In this document: positions 24,981-33,513 of the stretch, in pieces
Position numbering within the stretch: the stretch's first letter is position 1
How the letters are laid out: the number at the start of each line of letters is the position of its first letter
Origin: Paenibacillus oryzae
Lineage (GTDB): Bacteria > Bacillota > Bacilli > Paenibacillales > Paenibacillaceae
Assembly: GCF_001675045.1 (NCBI RefSeq)
Contig: NZ_LYPA01000080.1
Coordinates: 358,821 to 422,820, forward strand
Direction: 5' to 3'
Length of the DNA stretch: 64,000 nt
Notes under the pieces: generated by a model
The model's database searches: none
Seen by the model: the letters and a program-made list of their open reading frames with translations, nothing else
What the model was told of the DNA's origin: nothing
Translations under genes and position numbers: made by a program

Positions 24981-27416
24981 ATGACAGCACCCAAGGAAAA
25001 GCTTGTACTGATTGGAAATGGCATGGCGGGCATTAATACAATCGAGCATATTCTGAAGCTCGCCAAATCGCGATTTGACATTATTGTGTTTGGCAGCGAG
25101 CCTTATCCGAACTACAACCGGATTATGCTGTCGTATGTGCTGGAGGGCAGCAAAACCATCGACGACATTATCCTGAACAATTGGTCGTGGTATGAGGAAA
25201 ACGGCATCAAGCTCCATACCGGAACAGCCGTAACCCGAATCGATACGAAGGAACGCATAGTATACGCGGAAAATGGAATCAGCCAGCCATACGACAAGCT
25301 TATTATCGCTACCGGCTCCAATCCGATCGTGCTGCCTGTGCCAGGCAAGGAAAAGGAAGGCGTGATCGGCTTCCGCGATATCGGCGATTGCAGCGCCATG
25401 ATCCATGCATCCAAAAATTACGGCAGGGCAGCAGTTATCGGCGGCGGTTTGCTCGGACTTGAAGCAGCCAAAGGGCTTGTCAATCTGGGAATGAAAGCAA
25501 CCGTAATTCACCTGATGCCGGACTTGATGGAGCGTCAGCTGGACCCTACCGCATCGGCGATGCTGAAGGCGGAGCTGGAGCGTCAAGGCATTGAGTTCAA
25601 GATGGAAGCTCAAACGGCGGAGCTGCTTGGCAGTGACCGGGTTGAGGGCGTACGCTTCAAGGATGGCTCGGAGCTGGAAGCGGATATCGTCGTTATGGCA
25701 GTTGGCATTCGTCCCAACACAGCGCTTGCCGCTGAAGCGGGCTTGCAAGTGAACCGCGGTATCGTGGTGGATGACTATATGCAAACATCGGAGCCTGATG
25801 TATATGCAGTAGGTGAATGCAACGAGCATCGCGGAATCGCTTATGGCCTGGTTGCTCCCTTGTTCGAGCAAGGACAAATTTTGGCCAAACATTTGGCAGG
25901 CGCCGAGACACAGCCGTATGAAGGTTCGGTATTATCGACCAAGCTCAAAATATCCGGGGTTGATGTATTTTCCGCAGGACGCTTTATGGACAGCCCGGAG
26001 TTGAAAGTGCTGCGCAAGCAGGATGAATGGAAAAACGTCTACAAAAAGCTTCTGCTGGAGGACGGCAAGGTCGTTGGCGGCGTATTGTTCGGCGATGTTA
26101 CGGATTCCGCCGTTGTGCAGCAATGGATCAAAAACGGAGTGACTTTAAACGAAGAGCTGTATGCGGAATTTATGGGCGTATCCGGCGGTTCGGAGAAATC
26201 CCCGCTTGACCGGGTGGCTGCTATGTCGGACGACGAAATCGTTTGCGGCTGCAATGGCGTATCCAAAGGACGGATACTGGAAGTGATTAAGAACGACGGC
26301 TTGACCACGGTGGATGAGATCAAAAGCTGTACCGGAGCGGGACGTTCCTGCGGCGGCTGTATCCCGACGGTAAGCAATTTGCTCCAGCTTGCGCTGGGCG
26401 ATAGCTATGCGGGGGCGGGGGCAAAAACAGGCATTTGCGGATGCACGACGCTGAGCCGTGATGAAATCGTGGCGGCGATTCGTGAGAAGCGTCTTACGAC
26501 CACTCGTGAAATAATGCACGTATTGGAATGGAATCAAACGGAAGGCTGCTCCAAATGCCGCCCGGCGCTAAACTATTTCCTCAACATGGTTTGGCCAAAA
26601 GAGCATGAGGACGAAAAGGATTCCCGTTTTGTCAATGAAAGGCTAAACGCCAACATTCAAAAGGACGGCACCTACACCGTTATTCCGCGGATGTACGGCG
26701 GCGTTACGACTCCGCAGGAATTACAGCGCATCGCCGATGTAGCGGTCAAATACGATTTGCCGATGGTTAAGGTAACGGGCGGTCAGCGGATCGACCTTAT
26801 CGGAGTTAAAAAAGAGGATTTGCCGGATGTATGGAAAGAGCTGGATATGCCTTCCGGCTATGGCTACGCCAAAGCGTTGCGCACCGTCAAAACCTGCGTC
26901 GGCTCGCTCTACTGCCGTTTTGGCACCCAGGATTCCATCGGCATGGGCATTACGCTGGAAAAGATGTTCGAGCGGCTGGATATGCCGGCCAAGCTGAAAA
27001 TGGCCGTTAACGGCTGCCCGCGCAACTGTGCCGAATCCTGCACGAAGGATATCGGGTTTGTGGGCAATGACGGCGGCTGGGAAATTTACGTCGGCGGCAA
27101 CGGCGGCATCAAACCTCGGATTGCGGATTTGCTGTGCAAGGTAAAAACCGATGACGAGCTGATCGAAATTACAGCAGCTTACGTTCAGCTGTACCGCGAA
27201 ACTGCCAACTATCTGGAGCGCACCTCGGACTGGATTGAACGCCTTGGCCTGGATTGGGTCAAAGCGAGCGTTCTGGATGATATCGAAAACCGCAATGGGT
27301 TGACAGCGAGAATTTACGAAGCGCTTGAAGGCGTCAAAGATCCGTGGAAACGTGTAGTTGAAGATAAAGTAGAGCGCGAAAGCTACTACGGAAATACAAC
27401 TTTGGTAACCAATTAA
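24981..27416 (+). CDS. nirB: Assimilatory-type NADH nitrite reductase, large subunit
   Basis: The 811-residue enzyme reduces nitrite to ammonium in the cytoplasm. Domains in order are an FAD/NAD(P)-binding oxidoreductase (about 1-300, starting LVLIGNGMAGINTIEHIL), a BFD-like [2Fe-2S] segment CGCNGVSKGR...CGGC near 417-455, a second Cys-rich segment CGCTTLSRDE...CSKC near 480-525, the ferredoxin-like half of the sulfite/nitrite reductase fold, and the siroheme/[4Fe-4S] part with CVGSLYC and CPRNC. Length and order match NirB/NasD. The gene begins the nirB-nirD-nirC operon behind FNR-like and NreC-like sites, so anaerobic nitrate-responsive expression is inferred. Confidence 0.96.
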   Translation: MTAPKEKLVLIGNGMAGINTIEHILKLAKSRFDIIVFGSEPYPNYNRIMLSYVLEGSKTIDDIILNNWSWYEENGIKLHTGTAVTRIDTKERIVYAENGISQPYDKLIIATGSNPIVLPVPGKEKEGVIGFRDIGDCSAMIHASKNYGRAAVIGGGLLGLEAAKGLVNLGMKATVIHLMPDLMERQLDPTASAMLKAELERQGIEFKMEAQTAELLGSDRVEGVRFKDGSELEADIVVMAVGIRPNTALAAEAGLQVNRGIVVDDYMQTSEPDVYAVGECNEHRGIAYGLVAPLFEQGQILAKHLAGAETQPYEGSVLSTKLKISGVDVFSAGRFMDSPELKVLRKQDEWKNVYKKLLLEDGKVVGGVLFGDVTDSAVVQQWIKNGVTLNEELYAEFMGVSGGSEKSPLDRVAAMSDDEIVCGCNGVSKGRILEVIKNDGLTTVDEIKSCTGAGRSCGGCIPTVSNLLQLALGDSYAGAGAKTGICGCTTLSRDEIVAAIREKRLTTTREIMHVLEWNQTEGCSKCRPALNYFLNMVWPKEHEDEKDSRFVNERLNANIQKDGTYTVIPRMYGGVTTPQELQRIADVAVKYDLPMVKVTGGQRIDLIGVKKEDLPDVWKELDMPSGYGYAKALRTVKTCVGSLYCRFGTQDSIGMGITLEKMFERLDMPAKLKMAVNGCPRNCAESCTKDIGFVGNDGGWEIYVGGNGGIKPRIADLLCKVKTDDELIEITAAYVQLYRETANYLERTSDWIERLGLDWVKASVLDDIENRNGLTARIYEALEGVKDPWKRVVEDKVERESYYGNTTLVTN

Positions 27417-27434
27417 GAAGGGAGCGAAAGTATT

Positions 27435-27779
27435 ATGTCACACACAGAGGCACAAGGCACTGCGGTGCGTTACGTCAGCGTTGGCAAGCTGGAATCATTT
27501 CCGACACGGGTGGGACGCGCGGTTAAGGTGGGGGAGCAAGAGATCGCCATCTTCCGGACAACCGATAACGCGGTATTTGCCCTGAATAATGTGAACCCTC
27601 ACAGAAAGGGCGGGCCGCTCTCCGAAGGTATTGTTTCCGGCCACAGCCTTTACGATCCGCTGTACGATACCAAAATCGACCTGGCAACCGGAGCTGTGCA
27701 AGCACCGGATACAGGCCAAGCTATAACCTATCCCGCAGTAATTGAAAACGATGAAATTTTGGTGGGACTGCCCGCATAA
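27435..27779 (+). CDS. nirD: Nitrite reductase small subunit
   Basis: The 114-residue protein has the Rieske-like beta fold of NirD but lacks Rieske Cys-His ligands, reading NPHRKGGPLSEGIV where a CPH motif would sit. This is normal for NirD, which carries no cluster. It lies 18 bp after nirB with GAAGGGAGCG upstream of the ATG. It partners the NirB large subunit, and its gene is followed at 20 bp by the nitrite channel gene. Confidence 0.93.
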   Translation: MSHTEAQGTAVRYVSVGKLESFPTRVGRAVKVGEQEIAIFRTTDNAVFALNNVNPHRKGGPLSEGIVSGHSLYDPLYDTKIDLATGAVQAPDTGQAITYPAVIENDEILVGLPA

Positions 27780-27799
27780 CGATAGGGAGGAAGCCGCAT

Positions 27800-28648
27800 A
27801 TGTTCAAGGAGACATTGGAGACGGTCGTCAAATCCGCATTGGCTCGCAAAGCATTGTTCGACTCCAGCAAGCTTCGATATATGATAGCCGCCGCTCTGGC
27901 GGGCGCTTATGTCGGCATCGGCATTATTTTGATCTTTACGTTAGGCGGAACCCTCGCGGCAGCGGGGTCCCCCTTCTCGGGAATGGTCATGGGCTTGTCC
28001 TTCGGCATAGCGTTGACGCTGGTCATTTTTGCCGGAGCCGAGTTATTCACCGGAAACAATATGATTTTTACAGTCAGCAGCTTGTCAAAAGCAACGAGAT
28101 GGCGGGATGCCATTAATAACTGGGTCTGGTGCTTTGTTGGCAACTTGATTGGAGCCATGGCCTTGTGCCTGATTATTTACAAGACGGAGTTGTTTGGCAG
28201 CATCGCGCCCGATCATCTGCTATTTACGGCTGCCGCCAAAAAAATGAATCTGGATGTTGTCTCCTTGTTTTTCCGCGGCATTATGTGCAACTGGCTTGTA
28301 TGTCTGGCGATTTGGACATCCATTCGCGCGAAGGAGGATACAGCCAAGCTGATCCTCATCTTCTGGATGCTGTTTGCGTTTATTGCCTCCGGCTATGAGC
28401 ACAGCATCGCCAACATGACGGTTCTGGGTCTGGCGCTATTGCTTCCAAACCACCCCGAAACGATAACGCTTGCCGGCTGGTTCCATAATATGATTCCCGT
28501 AACGCTGGGCAATATGGTTGGCGGCGGTATTTTTGTAGGAGCGCTGTATTGGCTTATTACCCCCATCAAAAGCAAGCTTTCGGCCCAGCAGCCGGCTCCC
28601 CAGCCAATTGTTGCGCCCGGAGCGGCAGAGCTAAATAAGCAATCCTGA
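27800..28648 (+). CDS. nirC: Formate/nitrite transporter (FNT) family channel
   Basis: The 282-residue protein has six hydrophobic segments and FNT hallmarks: GAYVGIGIILIFTLGG in the first helix, FAGAELFTGNNMIF, the broken-helix segment FIASGYEHSIANMT, and GNMVGGGIFVGALYWL near the end. FNT pentamers conduct nitrite or formate. Immediate linkage to nirBD favours nitrite uptake or export, although formate from the nearby pflB product is an alternative substrate. GGGAGG precedes the ATG. A Pro/Ala-rich tail of about 25 residues ends the protein. Confidence 0.9.
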   Translation: MFKETLETVVKSALARKALFDSSKLRYMIAAALAGAYVGIGIILIFTLGGTLAAAGSPFSGMVMGLSFGIALTLVIFAGAELFTGNNMIFTVSSLSKATRWRDAINNWVWCFVGNLIGAMALCLIIYKTELFGSIAPDHLLFTAAAKKMNLDVVSLFFRGIMCNWLVCLAIWTSIRAKEDTAKLILIFWMLFAFIASGYEHSIANMTVLGLALLLPNHPETITLAGWFHNMIPVTLGNMVGGGIFVGALYWLITPIKSKLSAQQPAPQPIVAPGAAELNKQS

Positions 28649-28701
28649 TAAAGAGGACTTTGTCACAAATTGTTCTCAAATGACTCCCATTTACGGCAAA
28701 T

Positions 28702-28744
28702 CGTGAGATAGTTCACAGCAGGGGGAGGCAGCGATGTTTATACT
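28702..28744 (+). promoter_or_regulatory. FNR-dependent promoter of the hemerythrin-like gene
   Basis: CGTGA-GATAGT-TCACA (28702-28717) matches 9 of 10 FNR consensus positions. TATACT (28739-28744) is a good -10, starting 29.5 bp from the box centre, the same as at adhE. The box would sit at about -41.5. Confidence 0.7.
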
Positions 28745-28794
28745 ATTGGCATAACATCGTTGCTTCGACTCGGTGTTTAAAGGAGGAAAAAATA

Positions 28795-29337
28795 ATGTAC
28801 GGAAAGAAGGCGTTGTTGACCGTTTCTCAGAACTCCGCCCGACCGACAGGATTTATGTATGCCGTAGAACGACTGCAGGAAGAGCGAGAAGGCTTGATGA
28901 ACGAGATGAAATCCATCTATATCGACGCTTTGGAGGTTGGACGCAACGCGGACTGCGATAATGTGTTTCAACTGCTTGCCGACCTTAGGATGCGAACCGA
29001 AGCTTTTGTAAGCAATCTTCATAAGTATCTGGAATGGGAAGACGAGGATTTATTCCCGCTGGTAGACGATTATTTTCACAAAAGACCGGGACCTTCCATT
29101 ACTCCATCCTATTGGGGACTGGAAAAGGACCGCGAAATGGGCATGCTGTTTATTCAATCCTTCCTGGATTTGAAGGTGAAGGAGCATAACGAGGAAACAC
29201 ATACAAAAATTAAACATGCCACTTCCCACATGGCGCAGGCTTGCCTGATTATGCAGGAATATTTCCGCTTGGAAGCAGAGCTGCTGTTTCCTCTGGCTGA
29301 CGAAATCCTTACTGACATTGACTATTTCTACTCATAA
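28795..29337 (+). CDS. Hemerythrin-like (HHE) domain protein with altered ligand positions
   Basis: The 180-residue, mainly helical protein matches HHE cation-binding proteins through NLHKYLEWEDEDLFPLVDDY, a canonical HxxxEDxxLFP segment, and the later RLEAELLFPLADEIL. Two positions that are normally iron ligands look changed: the first helix has LQEEREGL where LxEEH is usual, and the last helix has YFRLEAELLFP where HIxxEExxLFP is usual. HHE proteins bind di-iron and act in oxygen or NO sensing and repair. AAGGAGG precedes the ATG. Its own FNR-type promoter and position after nirBDC suggest a role in nitrosative stress or nitrite metabolism, but iron binding is uncertain. Confidence 0.7.
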   Translation: MYGKKALLTVSQNSARPTGFMYAVERLQEEREGLMNEMKSIYIDALEVGRNADCDNVFQLLADLRMRTEAFVSNLHKYLEWEDEDLFPLVDDYFHKRPGPSITPSYWGLEKDREMGMLFIQSFLDLKVKEHNEETHTKIKHATSHMAQACLIMQEYFRLEAELLFPLADEILTDIDYFYS

Positions 29338-29509
29338 GAGGAGTCCTTATAGATCGCTCAGGATTCACAGCCGGGCTACAACTAAATGATGTTTGTGTAC
29401 AGAATAGCGCCGGGCTGCGTAAGCTTGGCTCTTTTTTTTGCATGAAGGAAAGCCGGAGAGGAAATAATGGAAGAGAACGTTACATTTCCCACACCTTGAG
29501 GTGGTTCAA

Positions 29510-31072
29510 GTGGCAGACAGCTTCAGCTCTACATCAAACTCCGTCTCTGCGGACACTTCGATTTCGACGGGCAATACCGACGGGACGGGCGCGGAGTCAA
29601 CCGCTATTCCCAAGGAGCTGGATGCTGTCATGGAGCAAATCCATGCGTTGTTCGACGGAAGCTCCGATATCGTGTACAAGCATTGGAACTACGGCCCCGG
29701 CTTGCAGCTCCGCGCATGTTCGGTTTATTACAGCTCGCTGATCCAGGAAGATACCGTCAATTATATGAAAATGTCGCTGCAGGACCTCGACACCCACGAA
29801 ATAGGCCCCGCAACGGATATTACGCTGGAAAAGCTTATCCATTTTTTCGAAAAGGATGGCGTATCCGCTAAAAAAGCGCTGGTTGTGGCTGATCTCGACA
29901 CTGCTGTCAGCGAAATTTCAAACGGCCGGTTATTGATTTTTATAGACGGCTGGGACAAGGCCCTTAATTACTTGGCGGCTTCCGTTGAAACCAGGCAAGT
30001 GACGGAGCCGGTCAACGAATCGGTTGTTCAAGGCCCCCGTGAAAGCTCAGTTGAAAATCTGCAAAAAAATCTGGGCCTTCTCCGTCTGCGTCTCAAAACG
30101 CCAAAGTTTAAAATATGTATGCTGACAGGCGGGGGAGCCACCAATACAACGGTCGCATACGCTTACCTGGACGGGGCGGTTGACGGCGAGCTGCTGCGGG
30201 AGTTCCGAAAAAAGATAGAGCAGATCAGCTCGGTTGAAGTTTTGGAAACGTCCTATATCGAGCAATTGATCGAGGATTCTACCTATTCGCCGTTTCCTCA
30301 GCACCGCTACACGGAGAGGACGGATATGGCGGTAGCAGGGCTGCTGGACGGTAAAATAGCGGTGCTGGTTCAAGGGACGGGAAGCATCCTGCTGTGTCCC
30401 GGCTTGTTCGTGGAATTTTTCCAGAGCAGCGAGGATTATTATCAGCGAACCGTGTTGTCCAGCATGCTTCGCTGGCTGCGCATGCTGGCTTTTGTTATTG
30501 CCCTGATGCTTCCTTCTGTCTACATAGCGCTGTCCACGTTTCATCCCGAGCTAATTCCTACCGTTTTGCTGCTGGCTATTGCAAATGCCCGGGAGGGTAT
30601 TCCTCTGCCGGCATTTTTTGAAGCGCTGCTGATGGAGTTTTTTTTCGAGCTGCTGAGAGAAGCGGGAGTCCGTCTCCCGCGTCCAATCGGTTCAGCAGTC
30701 AGCATTGTGGGGGCGCTTGTTATCGGAGATGCCGCCATCAGCGCGGGCATTGCATCGCCCATAATGGTTATCGTGGTGGCTTTGACGGGCATTGCCTCCT
30801 TCTCCATGCCGCAATACGGAATGGCGATTGCTTTGCGGATATTGCGATTTCCGCTTATGATCAGCGCTGCGCTGATGGGCGGCTTCGGCATGATGATTTG
30901 TCTGCTGCTCATTCTGCTGCATCTATGCAAGCTAAGGACGCTGGGACGTCCCTATCTGGCTTCTCTTGCGCCGTTTAGATTTGCAGATTTACGCGATATT
31001 GCTTTCCGTCAATCCTTGAAAAAATTGCTGCGCCATCCCCGTAATGCCAAACGGCATAAATCCATCGTTTAG
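29510..31072 (+). CDS. Spore germination receptor subunit A (GerA family)
   Basis: The protein has the GerA/GerKA layout: a large soluble N-terminal region up to about residue 290 (containing CPGLFVEFFQSSEDYYQR just before the membrane part), then about five hydrophobic segments with AREGIPLPAFFEALLMEFFFE-type sequence and the tail YLASLAPFRFADLRD. About 520 residues is usual. The start is either GTG 29501 or GTG 29510; GAGGTGG at 29499-29505 favours 29510. These proteins sit in the spore inner membrane and take part in nutrient sensing. The GerC-like gene follows, but no GerB permease gene is present here. Confidence 0.88.
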   Translation: MADSFSSTSNSVSADTSISTGNTDGTGAESTAIPKELDAVMEQIHALFDGSSDIVYKHWNYGPGLQLRACSVYYSSLIQEDTVNYMKMSLQDLDTHEIGPATDITLEKLIHFFEKDGVSAKKALVVADLDTAVSEISNGRLLIFIDGWDKALNYLAASVETRQVTEPVNESVVQGPRESSVENLQKNLGLLRLRLKTPKFKICMLTGGGATNTTVAYAYLDGAVDGELLREFRKKIEQISSVEVLETSYIEQLIEDSTYSPFPQHRYTERTDMAVAGLLDGKIAVLVQGTGSILLCPGLFVEFFQSSEDYYQRTVLSSMLRWLRMLAFVIALMLPSVYIALSTFHPELIPTVLLLAIANAREGIPLPAFFEALLMEFFFELLREAGVRLPRPIGSAVSIVGALVIGDAAISAGIASPIMVIVVALTGIASFSMPQYGMAIALRILRFPLMISAALMGGFGMMICLLLILLHLCKLRTLGRPYLASLAPFRFADLRDIAFRQSLKKLLRHPRNAKRHKSIV

Positions 31073-31140
31073 GGGATGCCCGCGGGATGTCTCAGGCGAA
31101 GGCACGCCCTGGAGAGTTACTGGAGGAGGCAGATGAAGAC

Positions 31141-32283
31141 ATGAAGGTCAGGCTGGCGGTTTTGTTCATCTTCCTGCTGCTGTTGCCGGGCTGCTGGAGC
31201 AAATACGAATTGACGGAGCGCGGATTCGTCATGGGCGTTGCTATTGACCGCAATCAGAATGGACAGGTAGAGCTGCTGACGCAAATCTACCGTCCTTCCT
31301 CCCCTCAAGCAGATAGGCCTGGCAATAATCCCGCTGAATCCAGCATCAATATCGAAACCGTCAATGATACGGTCATGGGAGCGATACGCGATATCCCCAT
31401 TCATCTGGGGCGCAAAGCGCAGTGGAGTCATCTCCGGGTCATTTTGGTAGGGGAGCAGTTTGCCAAAAAAATGGACCTGATGAGCATGCTTGATTTCTTT
31501 CACAGGGATCATGAACCACGCAGCAGCGTTACTCTTATGATTACAAAAGGAAAAGCCGCCAAGCTCCTGGAAAAAAAGCCGCTGATCGAACAAACCACCT
31601 CGCAGCAGCTTCTGCGCTCTAGCGAATCCTCCTTTCTCAACACAGGCAAAACATTGGATACGACCCTGCTGGACATGATCCTTCAAGTGAAAAGCCCAAA
31701 TAGCGATGCCTCTGTTGCTTATGTCTACGAAGATAAGGCTGATCCCGCGCTATGGTCAGCTGCCGGTATAGCGCTTCTGCGGGACGGCAAGCTGGCGAGC
31801 ATTGTTCCCGCTGAAAAGGTGAAGGGAATATTGATTCTGCAAAACAAGCTCCGCAAGGGCATTATGGAGGCGCCGTGCGAAGGGAAGGAGAGAATGGAGG
31901 AAACAAGCGAGGTATTGGCTCTATCGGTCGAAAAAACGCCTCATTATGTTAAGGGCAGACTGGTTGTCGATGTGAAGATCCGTGGTGAAATTGCGGCAAC
32001 GGAGCTTAAATGCACCTCGATTAAAAACGAAGCCGACGAAAAGCGATTTGTAAGCGGAGTTGAGCGGCAGATGGAGAAGGAGGCAAAGGAGGCGCTGGCT
32101 TTTATTCAAAAGGAGAAGCTTGACGTAATCGGAATTGGCAACGCGATTTATCGCAAAAATCCCAAGACGTGGAATCAAATGAAAGATAATTGGGACCGGC
32201 AATTTTCGGAGATTCCGTTTTCGTTTGATATCAAGCTCAAGCTGATTACGGGCGGAAGCATCAGTGCGAGGCCGGTGGATTAA
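31141..32283 (+). CDS. Spore germination lipoprotein, Ger(x)C family
   Basis: The precursor begins MKVRLAVLFIFLLLLPGCWS with the lipobox LLPGC, followed by the GerC signature WSKYELTERGFVMGVAIDRN (read as two adjacent pieces). The C-terminal GerC domain ends with IPFSFDIKLKL. It is 380 residues, standard for GerAC-type proteins, which sit as lipoproteins on the outer face of the spore inner membrane in complex with the A and B subunits. ATG 31141 is chosen because it begins the signal peptide; GGAGGAGG lies 11 nt upstream. It is 68 bp after the GerA gene and followed by a hairpin terminator. Confidence 0.88.
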   Translation: MKVRLAVLFIFLLLLPGCWSKYELTERGFVMGVAIDRNQNGQVELLTQIYRPSSPQADRPGNNPAESSINIETVNDTVMGAIRDIPIHLGRKAQWSHLRVILVGEQFAKKMDLMSMLDFFHRDHEPRSSVTLMITKGKAAKLLEKKPLIEQTTSQQLLRSSESSFLNTGKTLDTTLLDMILQVKSPNSDASVAYVYEDKADPALWSAAGIALLRDGKLASIVPAEKVKGILILQNKLRKGIMEAPCEGKERMEETSEVLALSVEKTPHYVKGRLVVDVKIRGEIAATELKCTSIKNEADEKRFVSGVERQMEKEAKEALAFIQKEKLDVIGIGNAIYRKNPKTWNQMKDNWDRQFSEIPFSFDIKLKLITGGSISARPVD

Positions 32284-32300
32284 TGGAAAGTAAAACATGA

Positions 32301-32354
32301 GGGGCTGTTCGAAAAGTCTGTTACGGCTTGACTTTTCGGACCGTCCTTTTTTTT
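32301..32354 (+). terminator. Terminator made from a repeat-family hairpin
   Basis: CGAAAAGTC (32310-32318) pairs perfectly with GACTTTTCG (32330-32338) and runs into eight T at 32347-32354. The starting GGGGCTGTTC and inner GTCTGTTACGG recur in the elements at 47350-47562 and 49628-49733. Confidence 0.75.
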
Positions 32355-32520
32355 GTGTCCATATTTTTGGTAAAAGGCGAAAGTTTTTCTTTTTCTCGTA
32401 GTTGAATGAAGTATAATACAAAGTGGGCTTTTATTGGCTCCACTGCTCGTTAACAAGGCATTGATTGCCGGAGCTATAAATCATGAGGCTTCATTTTTTG
32501 CTTACATAGGAGGCTTGGTT

Positions 32521-33483
32521 GTGGGTTATGTAGAGGACGCGTCAAAGGATTTGTTTCAGTACTTTCCTTTGCTGACTAAAAAAGAGGATTTTGATGAGTT
32601 TTGGGAACAGACGATAGCAGAAGCGCAGGCGGCTCCGCTCCATCCGGAAAGAACAAAGCTGGATTACCCGTCCAAGGCGGTAACGGTGAACGAAATTTCG
32701 TATAGCGGGGTTGACGGAACAAGGATTCACGGATGGTTTATTGTGCCGTCGTTTATGGGCAAAGAAACCTATCCGTGTCTGATTCATTACCACGGCTTCG
32801 GCGGCAGCCGGGGCGAGCCGTCCGAGCTGATGCATTGGGCGATGATGGGCCTTGCGGTTTTGTCGGTCGATTGCCGCGAGCAGGGCGGCCGCACCGGGAG
32901 CCAGGCTCCGTACAGCCACGGGTTTTCCGGCAACGTAGCCAGCAAGGGCGTGCACAGCCGGTACGAATATTATTTTCGCCATGTCTATACCGATTGTCTG
33001 AAGGCCGTTGATTTTGCTTGCGGGCAGCCGGAGGTTGATGCCAGCCGCATTATCGTGGAGGGCGGAAGCCAAGGAGGAGCGCTGGGCATGGCGGTTGCCG
33101 CATTGGACGACCGGCCCAAGCTCGCAATGGTTGATGTGCCGAGCAACAGCGATCTGGTTGAGCGGGTTCGCGGCAATCACGGAGCGTTTGGCGCCGTGGC
33201 CGACTATTTGAAGAAGCATCCCGAACAGACGGATCTCGTGATGGACAACCTGAGCTATTTTGACACCATGAACATGGCCGACCGCATCACCTGTCCGGTG
33301 CTGGCATCTGTAGCGCTTAAAGATGAAATTTGTCCGCCGCTCATGTATTTCGCCACCTATAACCGGATACAGGCGGAGAAGGAAATCCATATCTATCCCT
33401 TTAACGGCCACGAAGGCGGAGGGGCGAGGCATACGGAGGTCAAGCTGGCGTATCTCGGGAAGCATTTTGGCCATTGGTTTTGA
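32521..33483 (+). CDS. Acetyl-xylan esterase / cephalosporin-C deacetylase family (AXE1)
   Basis: The 320-residue cytosolic alpha/beta hydrolase carries the AXE1 hallmarks: YHGFGGSRGEP, the HWAMMGLAVLSVDCREQGGR segment (RGQGG-like), the nucleophile Ser183 in GGSQGG, Asp268 in LKDEICPP and His297 in FNGHEGGG. These spacings match characterised AXE1 enzymes. It removes acetyl groups from xylo-oligosaccharides, and some members also deacetylate cephalosporin C. GTG 32521 after AGGAGG gives the normal length; a longer reading to 32434 has no ribosome binding site. TATAAT at 32412-32417 is a likely -10. A GPH sugar symporter follows at 30 bp, suggesting uptake and deacetylation of short acetylated xylo-oligosaccharides. 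Confidence 0.92.
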   Translation: MGYVEDASKDLFQYFPLLTKKEDFDEFWEQTIAEAQAAPLHPERTKLDYPSKAVTVNEISYSGVDGTRIHGWFIVPSFMGKETYPCLIHYHGFGGSRGEPSELMHWAMMGLAVLSVDCREQGGRTGSQAPYSHGFSGNVASKGVHSRYEYYFRHVYTDCLKAVDFACGQPEVDASRIIVEGGSQGGALGMAVAALDDRPKLAMVDVPSNSDLVERVRGNHGAFGAVADYLKKHPEQTDLVMDNLSYFDTMNMADRITCPVLASVALKDEICPPLMYFATYNRIQAEKEIHIYPFNGHEGGGARHTEVKLAYLGKHFGHWF

Positions 33484-33513
33484 ACAACCTTTTAAACGGG
33501 ATGGGTGGAAACT

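Noticed and set aside
27435..27779. Rieske [2Fe-2S] protein
   Set aside because: The fold is Rieske-like, but Cys-His ligand pairs are missing and the gene follows nirB, so NirD is the right call.
29442..29741. 99-codon frame before the GerA gene
   Set aside because: It overlaps the real GerA start in another frame and has no ribosome binding site.
32542..33474. 310-codon minus-strand frame opposite the AXE1 esterase
   Set aside because: The esterase has an intact catalytic triad and start; the antisense frame has no features.
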